Of a stretch of 64,000 nt of DNA, positions 12,501 to 23,049 are shown one piece after another; within the stretch, counting starts at the first letter, position 1; the number at the start of each line of letters is the position of its first letter. This stretch comes from Glycine soja (Eukaryota; Streptophyta; Magnoliopsida; Fabales; Fabaceae): positions 27,245,323-27,309,322 of the forward strand of contig NC_041007.1 of the NCBI RefSeq assembly GCF_004193775.1, in the 5' to 3' direction. Below the pieces are notes generated by a model. It had not been told where the DNA came from. It ran no database searches and saw nothing but the letters and a program-made list of their open reading frames with translations. The position numbers and the translations under genes were made by a program.

Positions 12501-12550
12501 ATTCTCTGGTAGCCGACCTCATTCAGTGGGATAAGACTTTGTTGTTGTTG
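12501..12550 (+). mobile_element. Extremely 5'-truncated RTE insertion (50 bp)
   Basis: The last bases of an RTE LINE are seen (AGCCGACCTCATTCAGTGGG, then ATAAGACTTTG and GTT repeats), matching the 3' end of the RTE at 5299-8424. Perfect 8-bp direct repeats ATCCTTTT flank it (12493-12500 and 12551-12558). Confidence 0.8.
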
Positions 12551-12559
12551 ATCCTTTTT

Positions 12560-13870
12560 TCTTTGTCTACCTAGTGGTAACTTAATTGTCTTCCTATGTT
12601 AGAGTGATAGATACTAGTAAAGAAAAAGAACTTTATTGATGTAAATTAGATAATTTATAATGCATATATACGTGTTCAAATGAAAATTTATCTTAAATTA
12701 AAGTCATATATATAATTAATAATTAAAATTCATAATTTTAAACCTATCATAGAAATAAATAACAAGAGTCTTGTTCGTTCAATTTTTAGAAGTGGATAAG
12801 ATAAAGGGTTTTCAAAAGGTTAGCCTTCTTCAAAGAAAGTAGTGAAGACACTCAAATCTACACTATCCAAAAAAGCACACACTAGAAGTAGCAAATAAGA
12901 GGTCATGCATTAGTGTACTGAAGCACTAAATCAAAAGATGCAAGTTCTATAGAAGATATTTACGATATTTAGAAACTCGGAGTTTGCAGGATTCATCATG
13001 TCCTCTTCAAAGCAAAGCAACCAAAAGTTAAGAAGATTAATGAAACAAGCCTTGTAGTAATCATAATCAACACAAAAAGGCATCTTACAGAACAATCTTC
13101 AAAGGAGTTCTCATGACAAGCTCGAGAAGAATAAGTGAAAAGGAATCCACTAAGACCAGTAAGCAAAGCACCAACAACTACAATTCAAATTCGAATTGTG
13201 CAAGTTGTCAACAATGGAGAAAATAAAGCAAAGGAATGCAACTAGAAAAGATGTTGCAAAAGACTTAGAGGAGAAGTAAAAGCAAATGAACAACTACATA
13301 AAATTGGACAACTCATACAGTTTTTGAACGTTTGAATTTTGCCTCCAATAACCATAAATGGATTGTTCCAAGACATATTTAAGGAGATCAATTCGAAGGA
13401 GCTCATTGCAAGGAAAGACTACCACAAAGAAAGCGTAAGGTGAAAAGAGTTAAGTTGCACAAAGAACAAAATATATATAAAAAAATCCTTTTTACCCAAA
13501 ACACTATAGGTTAGAGCCAAACCTTTTCATCCTAAAGAGTGTTTGTAAACACCTTCATTGGTAAAGCTACATTGAAGATGACATCCCAAAAGGTGTAGTT
13601 TGTTCATCCTTTTAGGATTGGAAGGAATAACTCAAAAGGGCAATCAAGAGATTATTGTTTCTGAAGTTTGTGTGAACACAATAGGTGTTGTGTGAGCCAA
13701 GTAACAATTGTTACTTTGGGCTTGAAGCATGAAGAATATTTTTGAAAGAATACTTGGATAGAGCTTGTAGAGGCTTAGAGAATACTAGGTAAAAAACCTG
13801 TAGAAGCTTAGTGTAAAGGCAAATATCACAAGAAGGGAGATTGAATTGTGACTTTAGAAATTTTTAAAGT
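12560..13870. other. Unclassified, probably host element of the LTR insertion
   Basis: No protein similarity was found. The sequence is A-rich, with a purine tract AAGAAGGGAGATTG near 13833. This and the matching flank after 17705 look like retroelement-derived non-coding DNA, but no LTR pair was established. Confidence 0.35.
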
Positions 13871-13875
13871 CTTTT

Positions 13876-14856
13876 TGTTGGACCTTGTGGCCTCAATAAT
13901 CTTAAGAGGGATAGGCTTAGAATGCAGAAGAAGCAACAACAATCAATTTAATAATGTTCTATAAACATGCAAGGAAAAATTGATTGCAATAACATAAATG
14001 AGATAAGGGAAGAGAGAATGCAAACACAATTTTATACTGGTTCGGCCACTTCCCGTGCCTACATCCAGTACTCAAGCAACCCACTTGAGATTTTCACTAT
14101 CTTTGTAAAATCCATTACAAAGTCTGAACCACACAGGGACAACCCATCCCTTGTGTTCAGATGCTTTACAACAAGAGACTCACAGTCTCTTAACCAATCT
14201 CATTGAATAAGAATAATGGAAGAAGAATTCTCTCTTCAAGAGAAGAATATTACAATGAAGATCATGTAAGAATCCTTATAGATTTTGCAAGTGTTTGATC
14301 AAGGATTTCTTGAGAGAGCATTTGACAATGAAGTTCTTTTGGAATCTCTCTCATTGTCTTTTGAGAGGATAAGACATTTTTGCCAAGCAAAACTCTCTTA
14401 ATTTCGTCCCAAGTCACACATATATATAGGCCTTTGATGGCAATTCAAAATCCAAATGATAAGATGTGACTGTTGGCAATATTCCTTGAAAATCCTCTCT
14501 GGTAATCGATTACAGAATTAGTGTAATCAATTACACAGCTATTTTTCTTGAACAATTGTGACCCTTCATTTAAAATTTGAATTCCCAACGTTCAGAGTCT
14601 CTGGTAATCGATTACATATGATGTGTAATCGATTACACACTTTCAAACCATTGGTAATCAATTACATGTATTGGTAATCGATTACATGTGCCTTGAATGA
14701 CTTGAAACCTTTCATTGTGAGGCAAGGCTTGATCTTGAAGAAATCTTGAATCAAGGCTTTGTTTGTTGAAACAATCTTGTATTAATCTTGAAGCAAAATG
14801 AGCCTTGTTTGATTCTTCTTTTGACATCATCAAAATCATGTATACATACATTCACA
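13876..14856 (-). repeat. 3' LTR (left on the plus strand)
   Basis: It begins TGTTGGACC and ends ATTCACA on the plus strand. It differs from the partner LTR by roughly nine substitutions and one 4-bp indel (ACAAGAGACTC against ACTACTC), counted by hand. It carries six GTAATCGATTAC or one-mismatch palindromes between 14502 and 14685. Confidence 0.95.
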
Positions 14857-15015
14857 TTCTCCCCCTTTTTGATGATGACAAACATGTGATTTCTTCTCAA
14901 CACCATCAAAGCTTACATGATTTACATTCTCCCCCTTTCTCAAGAAAATTCTTAATTCTTCTTGACATCATCAAAATCTTCATGATTTACATTCTCCCCC
15001 TTTTTGATGATGACA
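14857..15015 (-). repeat. Triplicated polypurine-tract region
   Basis: ATTCTCCCCCTTT occurs three times (about 14855, 14927 and 14989), two of them followed by TTGATGATGACAA. On the minus strand each is a polypurine tract of the type that primes second-strand DNA; only the first copy touches the LTR. Confidence 0.75.
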
Positions 15016-15419
15016 ACCACCTGTAGGTTAGGAGCAACAACAAAGAAAAAATATCTATTTGCATATAGTTTACTCCCCCTTGGTTTTGCAATGATTGCTT
15101 ATATGAGACAGTTGAAGATTTCATATTTTTCATATGTAAACAAATTTTCTCATAAATAATAGATAATTTTTCTTACTATTTCATCTTTTATCTTTCTCTC
15201 CCCCTTTGTCAACATCAAAAACAAATCATGAATAGAGAGGAGAAAGATGTTACCACTTGTTGCAATGTATGATAATCAAGTGATACCAAAAGGCATTAAA
15301 ACAATCATTCAATATTAATCAAGCAAAAACAAGTACAATGACACATCAATCAAACACAATCAAATACAATCAATCATCAAATATTTCAAATCAAATTAAT
15401 TAAATTAACAATCAACTAA

Positions 15420-15760
15420 CTATACACAATAATTTCTATTAAAAAATTTCAAATTTCAAATTTTAAATTTTAAATTTTAAATTTCAAATTCCAACTTCCA
15501 CTTCAAATTTTAGTAACTTCCCCTTCCAACTTCCAACCTCCATTTTCAACTTTCAACTTCCAATAACTTTCATTTCCAACTTCCAACTTCCAGTAACTTC
15601 CAACTTCCATTATTAACTTTCAACTTCCAATAACTTCTACTTCCAACTTCCAACTTCCAAATTTTAATTTCAAATTTCAAAATTTAATTTTCAATTTTCA
15701 AATTTAACTTTTCAAATTTCAAATTTCAATTTCAAAATTTCCTTTTCTAAATTTGAAATA
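15420..15760. repeat. Low-complexity AATTTC / CTTCCAA tract
   Basis: The stretch is built of AAATTTCAAATTT-like and CAACTTCCAA-like words, almost free of G on the plus strand. It lies in the internal region of the LTR element and encodes nothing recognisable. Confidence 0.8.
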
Positions 15761-16121
15761 GTTTTCTTAAAACATGAAATTAATTTGAAAAGTTTAATAG
15801 ATTCTTTAAAAACAATCAAAAACTCAATCAGGAACAAACATCAAAGACAATACAATCAAACACACAATCAAAAATACAATCAATCAATCATCAAACACAG
15901 TCAATCAAATTCAATCACAATCATCAAGAACAGTTTAAACTCAAGTAGAAAACAAGCATCAAAAGTAATCAATCAAAGACAAGTGACCCGTTGGTATCAT
16001 TTGATATTACTTGTTGGGGTTGTTGATCAAGTGACCTTTGTTTGTTGTCTCCATAAATCGCATATTCACTTTTCTTGGGGAGAAATGTGGCCTTCATTTA
16101 TTGTCTCCATAAATCACATAT

Positions 16122-16690
16122 TCATTTATCTTGGAGAGAAATATGAATAAACTTTGATGCATGCCATGTGTTTGGAGAAATTTCTATCAATGTATCGACT
16201 TTGATCTCTCCATTTTCATAGTCTTTCATCATGATACCCAGACTTATTATTTTCTTCTCTGAACCACTTGAATAATTTATGACATTATCTTTGCAAGTGA
16301 TATATCCTTTCTTTTCTTTCATCTCTTTGAAATTCATCTTGTCGGATTTTTCCATTCTTCTTTTAAACACAGGACAATTGAATCTCATGTGCCCAAGTTC
16401 ATCGCACTCAACATTTTGGGGCTAAAGAGGAACCTTCTTCTTTCTTCTTTCATCATCATCTTCTTTCTTCTCTAGTTTCTTTTTTATATAGTTGCATTTC
16501 TCTCTACCATTGTAGGAATAAAGGAATCAAATTCAATGGCTTCCCATATCTTTAGATCTATGGCTTCTATAAAGATTTGCATTCGGATTTTCCAATAATG
16601 ATAACCCTCACCATTGAACATAAGAGCCTATTGATAGAATTTCCCTCAGGAAATGGAAATTTGGATGAGGCCATATCTATTCTTGAAGTT
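16122..16690 (-). pseudogene. Gag remnant of the non-autonomous LTR element
   Basis: On the minus strand just after the primer site a start (MASSKFPFPEG) leads, across a frameshift, into FNGEGYHYWKIRMQIF and then LKIWEAIE at about 16560-16630, a typical Copia gag N-terminus. A partial zinc-knuckle, CDELGHMRFNCP, follows at about 16376-16411, within the open frame 16122-16388. The central gag part is deleted. Frameshifts and stops make it non-coding. Confidence 0.75.
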
Positions 16691-16727
16691 TTTAAACTTT
16701 ATACAAGAATCCCGCTCTGATACCACT

Positions 16728-17704
16728 TGTTGGACCTTGTGGCCTCAATAATCTTAAGAGGGATAGGCTTAGAATGCAGAAGAAGCAACAACAATCAATT
16801 TAATAATGCTCTATAAACATGCAAGGCAAAATTGATTGCAATAACATAAATGAAATAAGGGAAGAGAGAATGCAAACACAATTTTATACTGGTTCGACCA
16901 CTTCCCGTGCCTACATCCAGTACTCAAGCAACCCACTTGAGATTTCCACTATCTTTGTAAAATCCATTACAAAGTCTGAACCACACAGGGACAACCCATC
17001 CCTTGTGTTCAGATGCTTTACAACTACTCACAGTCTCTTAACCAATCTCATTGAATAAGAATAATGGAAGAAGAATTCTCTCTTCAAGAGAAGAATATTA
17101 CAATGAAGATCATGTAAGAATCCTTATAGATTTTGCAAGTGTTTGATCAAGGATTTCTTGAGAGAGCATTTGACAATGAAGTTCTTTTGGAATCTCTCTC
17201 ATTGTTTTTTGAGAGGATAAGACATTTTTGCCAAGCAAAACTCTCTTAATTTCGTCCCAAGTCACACATATATATAGGCCTTTGATGGCCATTCAAAATC
17301 CAAATGATAAGATGTGACTGTTGGCAATATTCCTTGAAAATCCTCTCTGGTAATCGATTACAGAATTAGTGTAATCAATTACACAACTATTTGTCTTGAA
17401 CAATTGTGACCCTTCATTTAAAATTTGAATTCCCAACGTTCAGAGTCTCTGGTAATCGATTACATATGATGTGTAATCGATTACACACTTTCAAACCATT
17501 GGTAATCAATTACATGTATTGGTAATCGATTACATGTGCCTTGAATGACTTGAAACCTTTCATTGTGAGGCAAGGCTTGATCTTGAAGAAATCTTGAATC
17601 AAGGCTTTGTTTGTTGAAACAATCTTGTATTAATCTTGAAGCAAAATGAGCCTTGTTTGATTCTTCTTTTGACATCATCAAAATCATGTATACATACATT
17701 CACA
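16728..17704 (-). repeat. 5' LTR (right on the plus strand)
   Basis: Partner of 13876-14856 with the same ends and the same palindrome cluster (about 17350-17540). This is the promoter copy for minus-strand transcription. The primer-binding site lies immediately to its left. Confidence 0.95.
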
Positions 17705-17709
17705 CTTTT

Positions 17710-19499
17710 CGTAATCAACAAAGTTTTATGTCTGAATTAAAACCTGTCAAAAAAGATAACAAATTTTCAAAACCACAATCACTCGATGAAAAATGATTTT
17801 GCAAAGCAGAAGATATTTCCAGACGTCTAAAAACAAATTCAAACCCTAGGTCAAAAGCATGAAAAGATAAGACACATGGAATTATACTAGTTCATCTTTT
17901 TCAATGAGATTACGTCTAGTTCTTGACAAACCACCAAATTCCATTAACTTCTCACAAGTTACAAGTATTATGTCACAACCACTTTTAGCTCTACAAATAA
18001 AGCTCTACCCCCAAGCTTGATCAACACCAATACTCTTTGTCCTATCAAGTCATTGGCTCTAAAAAAATCAAAAAAATATTTGTTGTTTGAGTTTGCACAC
18101 TAACTAATTATGTGATCTTCTTATAGACGGATTTACAATCAACACTTAGTCTTTTCTCTCAATATGTTCAAAGTGTTTTGAGAGCTTTTGAACTTTATGA
18201 GAATATATAGAAAAGCTTTTTACAAAAAGAAATAAAGAATGCTTCTACACAAGGTTCGTAGTGTTGTTCTTCAAAGGTTCTAGTATTTATAGCTTTCATT
18301 TTCAAGTGTTCGTTGTCTCACAACGGGTAAATTTCTTCACTTGTTCTTCATTTGATGATAATGGTCATTGAAATATTTAATGCTTGCATTAAATGCACGT
18401 CCTTTCTTTCTTCATGTAGAGAGTTCACTCTGGTTGGCTTTTGTGTTGAGCACCTGAAGAAAGTCACTTCCAATAAGTTAGAGCAAGTATGCATAGCAGA
18501 GTGCACCTTTTGATGGAGCTTGGCACTTTCAAATCTTGATCTTCATTTATTTTTCATAGGATTTCAACAAATTCTAGGAGAATGTCTCTACAAAGTGAAT
18601 CTTAGACACAAATTACTAGATGAAGACATAAATGTCAATTCTTAAATGTTTTATCAGATGATGGCTTAAGCTTGTTTTCATATGGTTATTCATGCGCATA
18701 CTCAGACATCATGATCTGATAACGCATCGAACATGATTTTTTAACATTTATATTTATTTGTATCTAATCAAATAATTAGGAGTCTTGATTCATCTTAAGA
18801 CATAAATGTCTTCTGACTTAACACTTAAAATACTGAGTTGTGGTTTAGCTTGTAAAGGCTAACAAAGAATACCGAGTGAAACTTGTAGAGGTTTTGAATA
18901 ATGGGGTGTTAAGAGCCTATGGAGGCTCTAGGAAAAAAATATCAATTGTTAAGGTGTTTAGTCTTAGTAGAGAAAGCCTATAAGTATAGGTACTTGATGT
19001 ATCCTTCACCGCTGCTTCTTAATAATAGAGATAACTGTTGCATTCATATTTTAAATTTTTGGAAAATCTTGTTTTACAAAAGCATAACCCTAATATTTTA
19101 TTAAAAAAAATTATGAAAAATTTTAGTCTTCGTGAGCAACATTTGGTTTCATTGGAACATAAACTAGAAACTTAGAGCTTGATTATTTGCACATTCTTAT
19201 CTGAGTACTTAAAGAACGCAAGCATTGTTCCACACAATAGCTTGAGAAAAACAAATTAGAAGCAAGTTTGTATTTGTGTAGAAAATACTAGGTCAATTTA
19301 TATGTCACTGTCCAACTCCCTTCTAATTTTACTTTTTTTTTTATTTAGTCCATGCATATTTTTTCATTTTTCATTCATGCAAGTTTTTTTCATTTTTTTT
19401 CCCGTAAGTTTGCTTTTTAATTTTGTCCATCTAAGTTTTTTTTCATTTTTATTTATTGTATTTTTTTCGTTTTTAATCTGATAGAAGTACAATCAGTCT
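17710..19499. other. Unclassified flank, likely retroelement-derived
   Basis: No coding similarity was recognised over this stretch. It continues the sequence interrupted by the LTR element at 13876-17704. T-rich tracts occur at about 19325-19470. Confidence 0.35.
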
Positions 19500-20330
19500 G
19501 TCTAATGATCCTTTACATAGGATTGGAGGTCCTATAACAAGGTCCAAGACTAAGAGGATGAAGCTAGACATTACAAGGCCTGATTCTAAAGATCAAAGAA
19601 AAAGAAAACCAATGTGAAATAAGGGTTGCACCTAATTGGGTCACTTTCCTACTAATCGATGAAGGTGCTTTGAGGTCAACTTAAAGAATCACTTTGAGAA
19701 ACCTAATTTACAAGACAAGAAGCATCCATGGGCTGAGTTTATCAATTTTGATGGACTATTAATATTGGACTAATTAGATAATAATAAGTCCAATTTCTGT
19801 CATTTTATTTGTAATTTTCGTACTATTTTTTTGGCTTAATTTTCTTATGACTTTTCATTTTCTTAGTCTTACTACATGTTTTCTAGAATGCTGCAAGTCA
19901 TCTAGTGACATCAATTATCAATGCATTTGGCAAATGCATATTAGTGAGAATTTTTCATAGCATTTCAAGATTAACCTATAAATAGGAAACTCTTATACTC
20001 TCCAAAGGTAAACTCAGTACTGTGATACTCATCTAATGAAATTTGAGAGTTTCTCTATTGTGATAGTTTTTCCTTTGTTCTTGTGGAAGAACTTAATAGT
20101 GTTGGTTCTACCGGATGTCGCGGTTAGGGTTACGCTCCTTTCAATAACTTTGGTTCTACCGACAAATCGTGGTTAGAGTCAAATTCCTTTTTTCTTTATA
20201 CATGTTTTCAAGACGATCCTAAGTATTCTTTTATCATAATCTCTCTAGTTTTTTTTTTTTAATTATTTATCTTAGTCACTGATTTTTTTATTGTGTCCCT
20301 CTAATGTCTCTAATGACATAACAATAACAA
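19500..20330 (+). mobile_element. Ty3/gypsy polyprotein tail and LTR remnant
   Basis: At 19520-19570 the plus strand reads GGPITRSKTKRMK, the usual C-terminal motif of gypsy polyproteins. About 400 bp downstream an LTR-like stretch has CTATAAATAGG at about 19976 followed by leader-like sequence, including two TTGGTTCTACCG repeats near 20103 and 20149. Boundaries and target duplications are not resolved. Confidence 0.55.
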
Positions 20331-20918
20331 TATTGTTGACCTGAATACTAATAGTAGTATATTTAAATACTAGTATAAAAAAAATTATACTTTAGACTAA
20401 TAAAGCTTTCTATTAGTTCAAAACAATTCATATGTAAAATCAGAACAAGTGATCGCTGAAATTTGTGCAAGAACATACACTGAATTTAAAAGAGAAAGTT
20501 TGAAAACATAACACTTCTAATGTGACATAGACGACATCTTTTATTGACATGGAATGTGATGAAATCATCTTTTGCTGATGTGACACATGATGATATCATC
20601 ATTAACTTTTTTTTTTTTTTTGTAAAAGTGGTTGATCATAAGGACTAAAAATGAAAAAGATGTTTAATTAGAGGAACTTAAAAATAAAATAAAAAAATTA
20701 CAAGAATAAAAATGAAAAAACACCAACTTACATGAACTATTATAAAAAAACACCAATGCACAAATAATGGTACAAACCGTAAACCCTGAGCAAATAGTAG
20801 AATTTTGTTTTCCCTTTTCCCTTGTGTAAGAAACCAGAAAAAAAAACTCTAGTACTTACTAGTCAGAAAATATAGATCCAGTTTCATTAGAAACCAAACC
20901 AGGTACATGTATTGATTA

Positions 20919-22844
20919 CTAGTCACTGATATGATATTTATCTGTCTTGTGAGCTAAAAGAATCCAAACATGAGTTATCAAACCTCCACCTCTCCTTATT
21001 TGTTCAGAATGATAATCTATAGAGCAATTAGCTGCAGCATAACACAGCATCTCCACCCACACACTACATATAATCTGCCATCTGTTTTCCCTTGCCATCA
21101 AATTCCTAGCCAGTCTCTGAGCATCCCTCAGCATGTGCCATTTTGATGTCACAACAGTTTCTGATTTCCTCTCGGAATTTGAATTCCGGAGAAGTACTCT
21201 TTCCATTCTCAAAATCCTGCATGCTTCTTTTTCATCTTTCACACATTGTTCCTTTTGGTCCAATAACAAACCCTTTAGCTTATCACAGGCGTGTTGAAAT
21301 GTTATCTTGGAAGTGGTGGTGGACAGCATATGAGGACGCATAGCTAGGAGGTACATCATGTAATTGGACAATAATTTGGCCATTTGGATTATTTTGGGGC
21401 TTGCAGCATTATTATGGCATTGATCAGCATCTGAATAGTAGCAGATATCTGTTGCAATGTGCCATATTGTAATGCTCTTGTCAAAGTCTCGTTTAACACT
21501 CCATTTGATATCGTTGAGAGAACCGTACCTGCTGAGTGACCATTCCCCTCTTTGGTTAAAGGGCTTTAGTCTTCTGTCTCCATCAATATCTTTCATTTCT
21601 TGAACCACAAGCGATTTCAATTGGCTGGGAAATTTTACGCGTGTCCTACACCTGTTCTTCTTCATCCCCATGTCAATGCCCCGGAATTTTAGAATTTTCC
21701 CACACTTTAATGGCTTGTCATATTGGATGCAGAAGCTCAGGAAGTTGAACTGTGGCAATGTGTTTGACCACCTTTTCCAATTCCTAGCTCGGGGTCCAAG
21801 AATTCTCAGGCATGGAATCATAAATGGAAGATTTTGGTGCTTGATCATCTGAATTATGGCCCAATCTGAGAAAGGTAATTGTGCTATCTGGTATGCCTCC
21901 ATAAGAACTCCTCCTCCTAACACCCCAGCTATAAAACATGCTTTCCAATGGCTTGAAAAGTCTTGTCTAAATATGACAGAAAATCCACACAATGTTAGAA
22001 CTAAATTGAAAAAGCTTATGACGCGAAGAAAACAACCTGCTTTGGTGTAGATTATAGGTGCCTTGGTGTACAGCACATCATACATGAAGCTCAGTTCTGC
22101 ATCTGTGATGTGGAAGATGTCTTCAGGTGGATACTCATCTATAGACATTTGAGGAAGTGATTCATATAGAGGCTGGTAAAGCCAGTTTTCACGATGAGGC
22201 TTCAACGAGATAAAGCGATAATACGCCTTTAGAATCAAGTCTATATTGGGAATATCCTCAGGAAGGAATCTGAATAATGCAGGCATGTTGGCTTCTTGGT
22301 CAATCTCTTGAATGGTGATTATGCCTGATCTTTTACTAAGTGCTGACTTTAGAGCCCAAATAACTTCTCCATGCTTGATTAGTCCAGAAATGAGTAATGG
22401 CAAGTAGAGAAAAGAGAGTTCGGAATGCGTCCAACTCTTTATAATGATCCAAATCACCACAGCTACTTGGAGAACAAGGGAGAGCAACTGCCTCAGCCCC
22501 AATCGGTTATCTTCAATTGAGTATGCAGTTATGGCATCTGGATTCCCTATATGCACCAGAAGCAATGGCGCAAACAACCCCTTCAGTTCACGTCTGATGT
22601 TTCGTTCATTTGGATCGCTTCCAGGTATTACTGTGAGCTTTCCTATGATAATTTTTGCAAGGGAAGCAGACAGCAAATAGGTGAACCAAACTGTGAACCT
22701 TATCCACATACCTGGGATGTCCTTTCTGCGTCCGCCATAAACTGTGAGGATCACTTGAATGGTGAAACTCAATAGCATAAGCGTTTCTAGGCCCCAATTA
22801 TCCCATAAATCTTGCAGTTCTCCTGGGATGAACGTTATATGCAT
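20919..22844 (-). CDS. DUF4220/DUF594 membrane protein, intact single exon
   Basis: A 641-residue open frame with a natural ATG and stop, the only intact cellular gene seen. The N-terminal half fits DUF4220: hydrophobic segments at about residues 21-38, 46-68, 88-100, 117-136, 143-156, 269-292 and 301-318, a GLKPH/RENW-like loop at 214-222, and the WSNTLPQFNFLSFC region near 360. The C-terminal end fits DUF594, with WHMLRDAQRLARNLM, VWVEMLCYAAANC and the HSEQIRRGGGLITHVWILLAH box. Members are 600-750 residues and usually lack introns in the coding part. The biochemical function is unknown; some relatives are reported as defence-associated, which says nothing certain here. It stands alone among transposons. 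Confidence 0.92.
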   Translation of the reverse strand: MHITFIPGELQDLWDNWGLETLMLLSFTIQVILTVYGGRRKDIPGMWIRFTVWFTYLLSASLAKIIIGKLTVIPGSDPNERNIRRELKGLFAPLLLVHIGNPDAITAYSIEDNRLGLRQLLSLVLQVAVVIWIIIKSWTHSELSFLYLPLLISGLIKHGEVIWALKSALSKRSGIITIQEIDQEANMPALFRFLPEDIPNIDLILKAYYRFISLKPHRENWLYQPLYESLPQMSIDEYPPEDIFHITDAELSFMYDVLYTKAPIIYTKAGCFLRVISFFNLVLTLCGFSVIFRQDFSSHWKACFIAGVLGGGVLMEAYQIAQLPFSDWAIIQMIKHQNLPFMIPCLRILGPRARNWKRWSNTLPQFNFLSFCIQYDKPLKCGKILKFRGIDMGMKKNRCRTRVKFPSQLKSLVVQEMKDIDGDRRLKPFNQRGEWSLSRYGSLNDIKWSVKRDFDKSITIWHIATDICYYSDADQCHNNAASPKIIQMAKLLSNYMMYLLAMRPHMLSTTTSKITFQHACDKLKGLLLDQKEQCVKDEKEACRILRMERVLLRNSNSERKSETVVTSKWHMLRDAQRLARNLMARENRWQIICSVWVEMLCYAAANCSIDYHSEQIRRGGGLITHVWILLAHKTDKYHISD

Positions 22845-22885
22845 GTTTTCTTCACTTCTAACAATTGCTCAAATGCTGCAAAAGC
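22845..22885 (-). promoter_or_regulatory. 5'UTR of the DUF4220 gene with a likely intron acceptor
   Basis: Upstream of the ATG on the minus strand lies CTCTGCTTTTGCAG followed by CATTTGAGC (about 22864-22886), a good 3' splice site. It suggests that the 5'UTR is interrupted by an intron; the donor and promoter were not located. Confidence 0.45.
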
Positions 22886-23049
22886 AGAGATACACACTAA
22901 TTAGCTTTTATGCAAACATTTTCAATCCCTTCAAAGACGGTACAAATGAATTTATAACATTCACGCGTCCTGTTCAACCAATTGAACTAGACCTCTTTGG
23001 TCCCTTTGACTATATGAGCACACAATCGCAAGTATCAGAAATAAAAATT

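Larger units (their letters stand above)
13876..17704 (-). mobile_element. Complete non-autonomous Copia-type LTR retrotransposon
   Basis: Two near-identical LTRs of 981 and 977 bp bound a 1.87-kb internal region, and a perfect 5-bp duplication CTTTT flanks the whole (13871-13875, 17705-17709). The orientation is minus: beside the right LTR the plus strand reads GCTCTGATACCA (about 16715-16726), the complement of a tRNA-iMet primer site. Beside the left LTR it reads TTCTCCCCCTTTTT, the complement of a polypurine tract. LTRs are TG...CA. The internal region holds only gag remnants and no protease, integrase or reverse transcriptase, so it must have moved with enzymes from a relative. LTR end sequence (GGCCACAAGGTCCAACA on the minus strand) resembles that of the SIRE-like LTR at 47199-51595. 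Confidence 0.95.

Noticed and set aside
14502..14685. GTAATCGATTAC palindromes as transcription terminators
   Set aside because: There is no T tract or GC-rich stem, and the pairs recur in LTR promoter or leader regions of a eukaryote.
16715..16727. GCTCTGATACCA as part of a tRNA gene
   Set aside because: It is the primer-binding site complement at the LTR edge; no cloverleaf surrounds it. The same applies near 62160.
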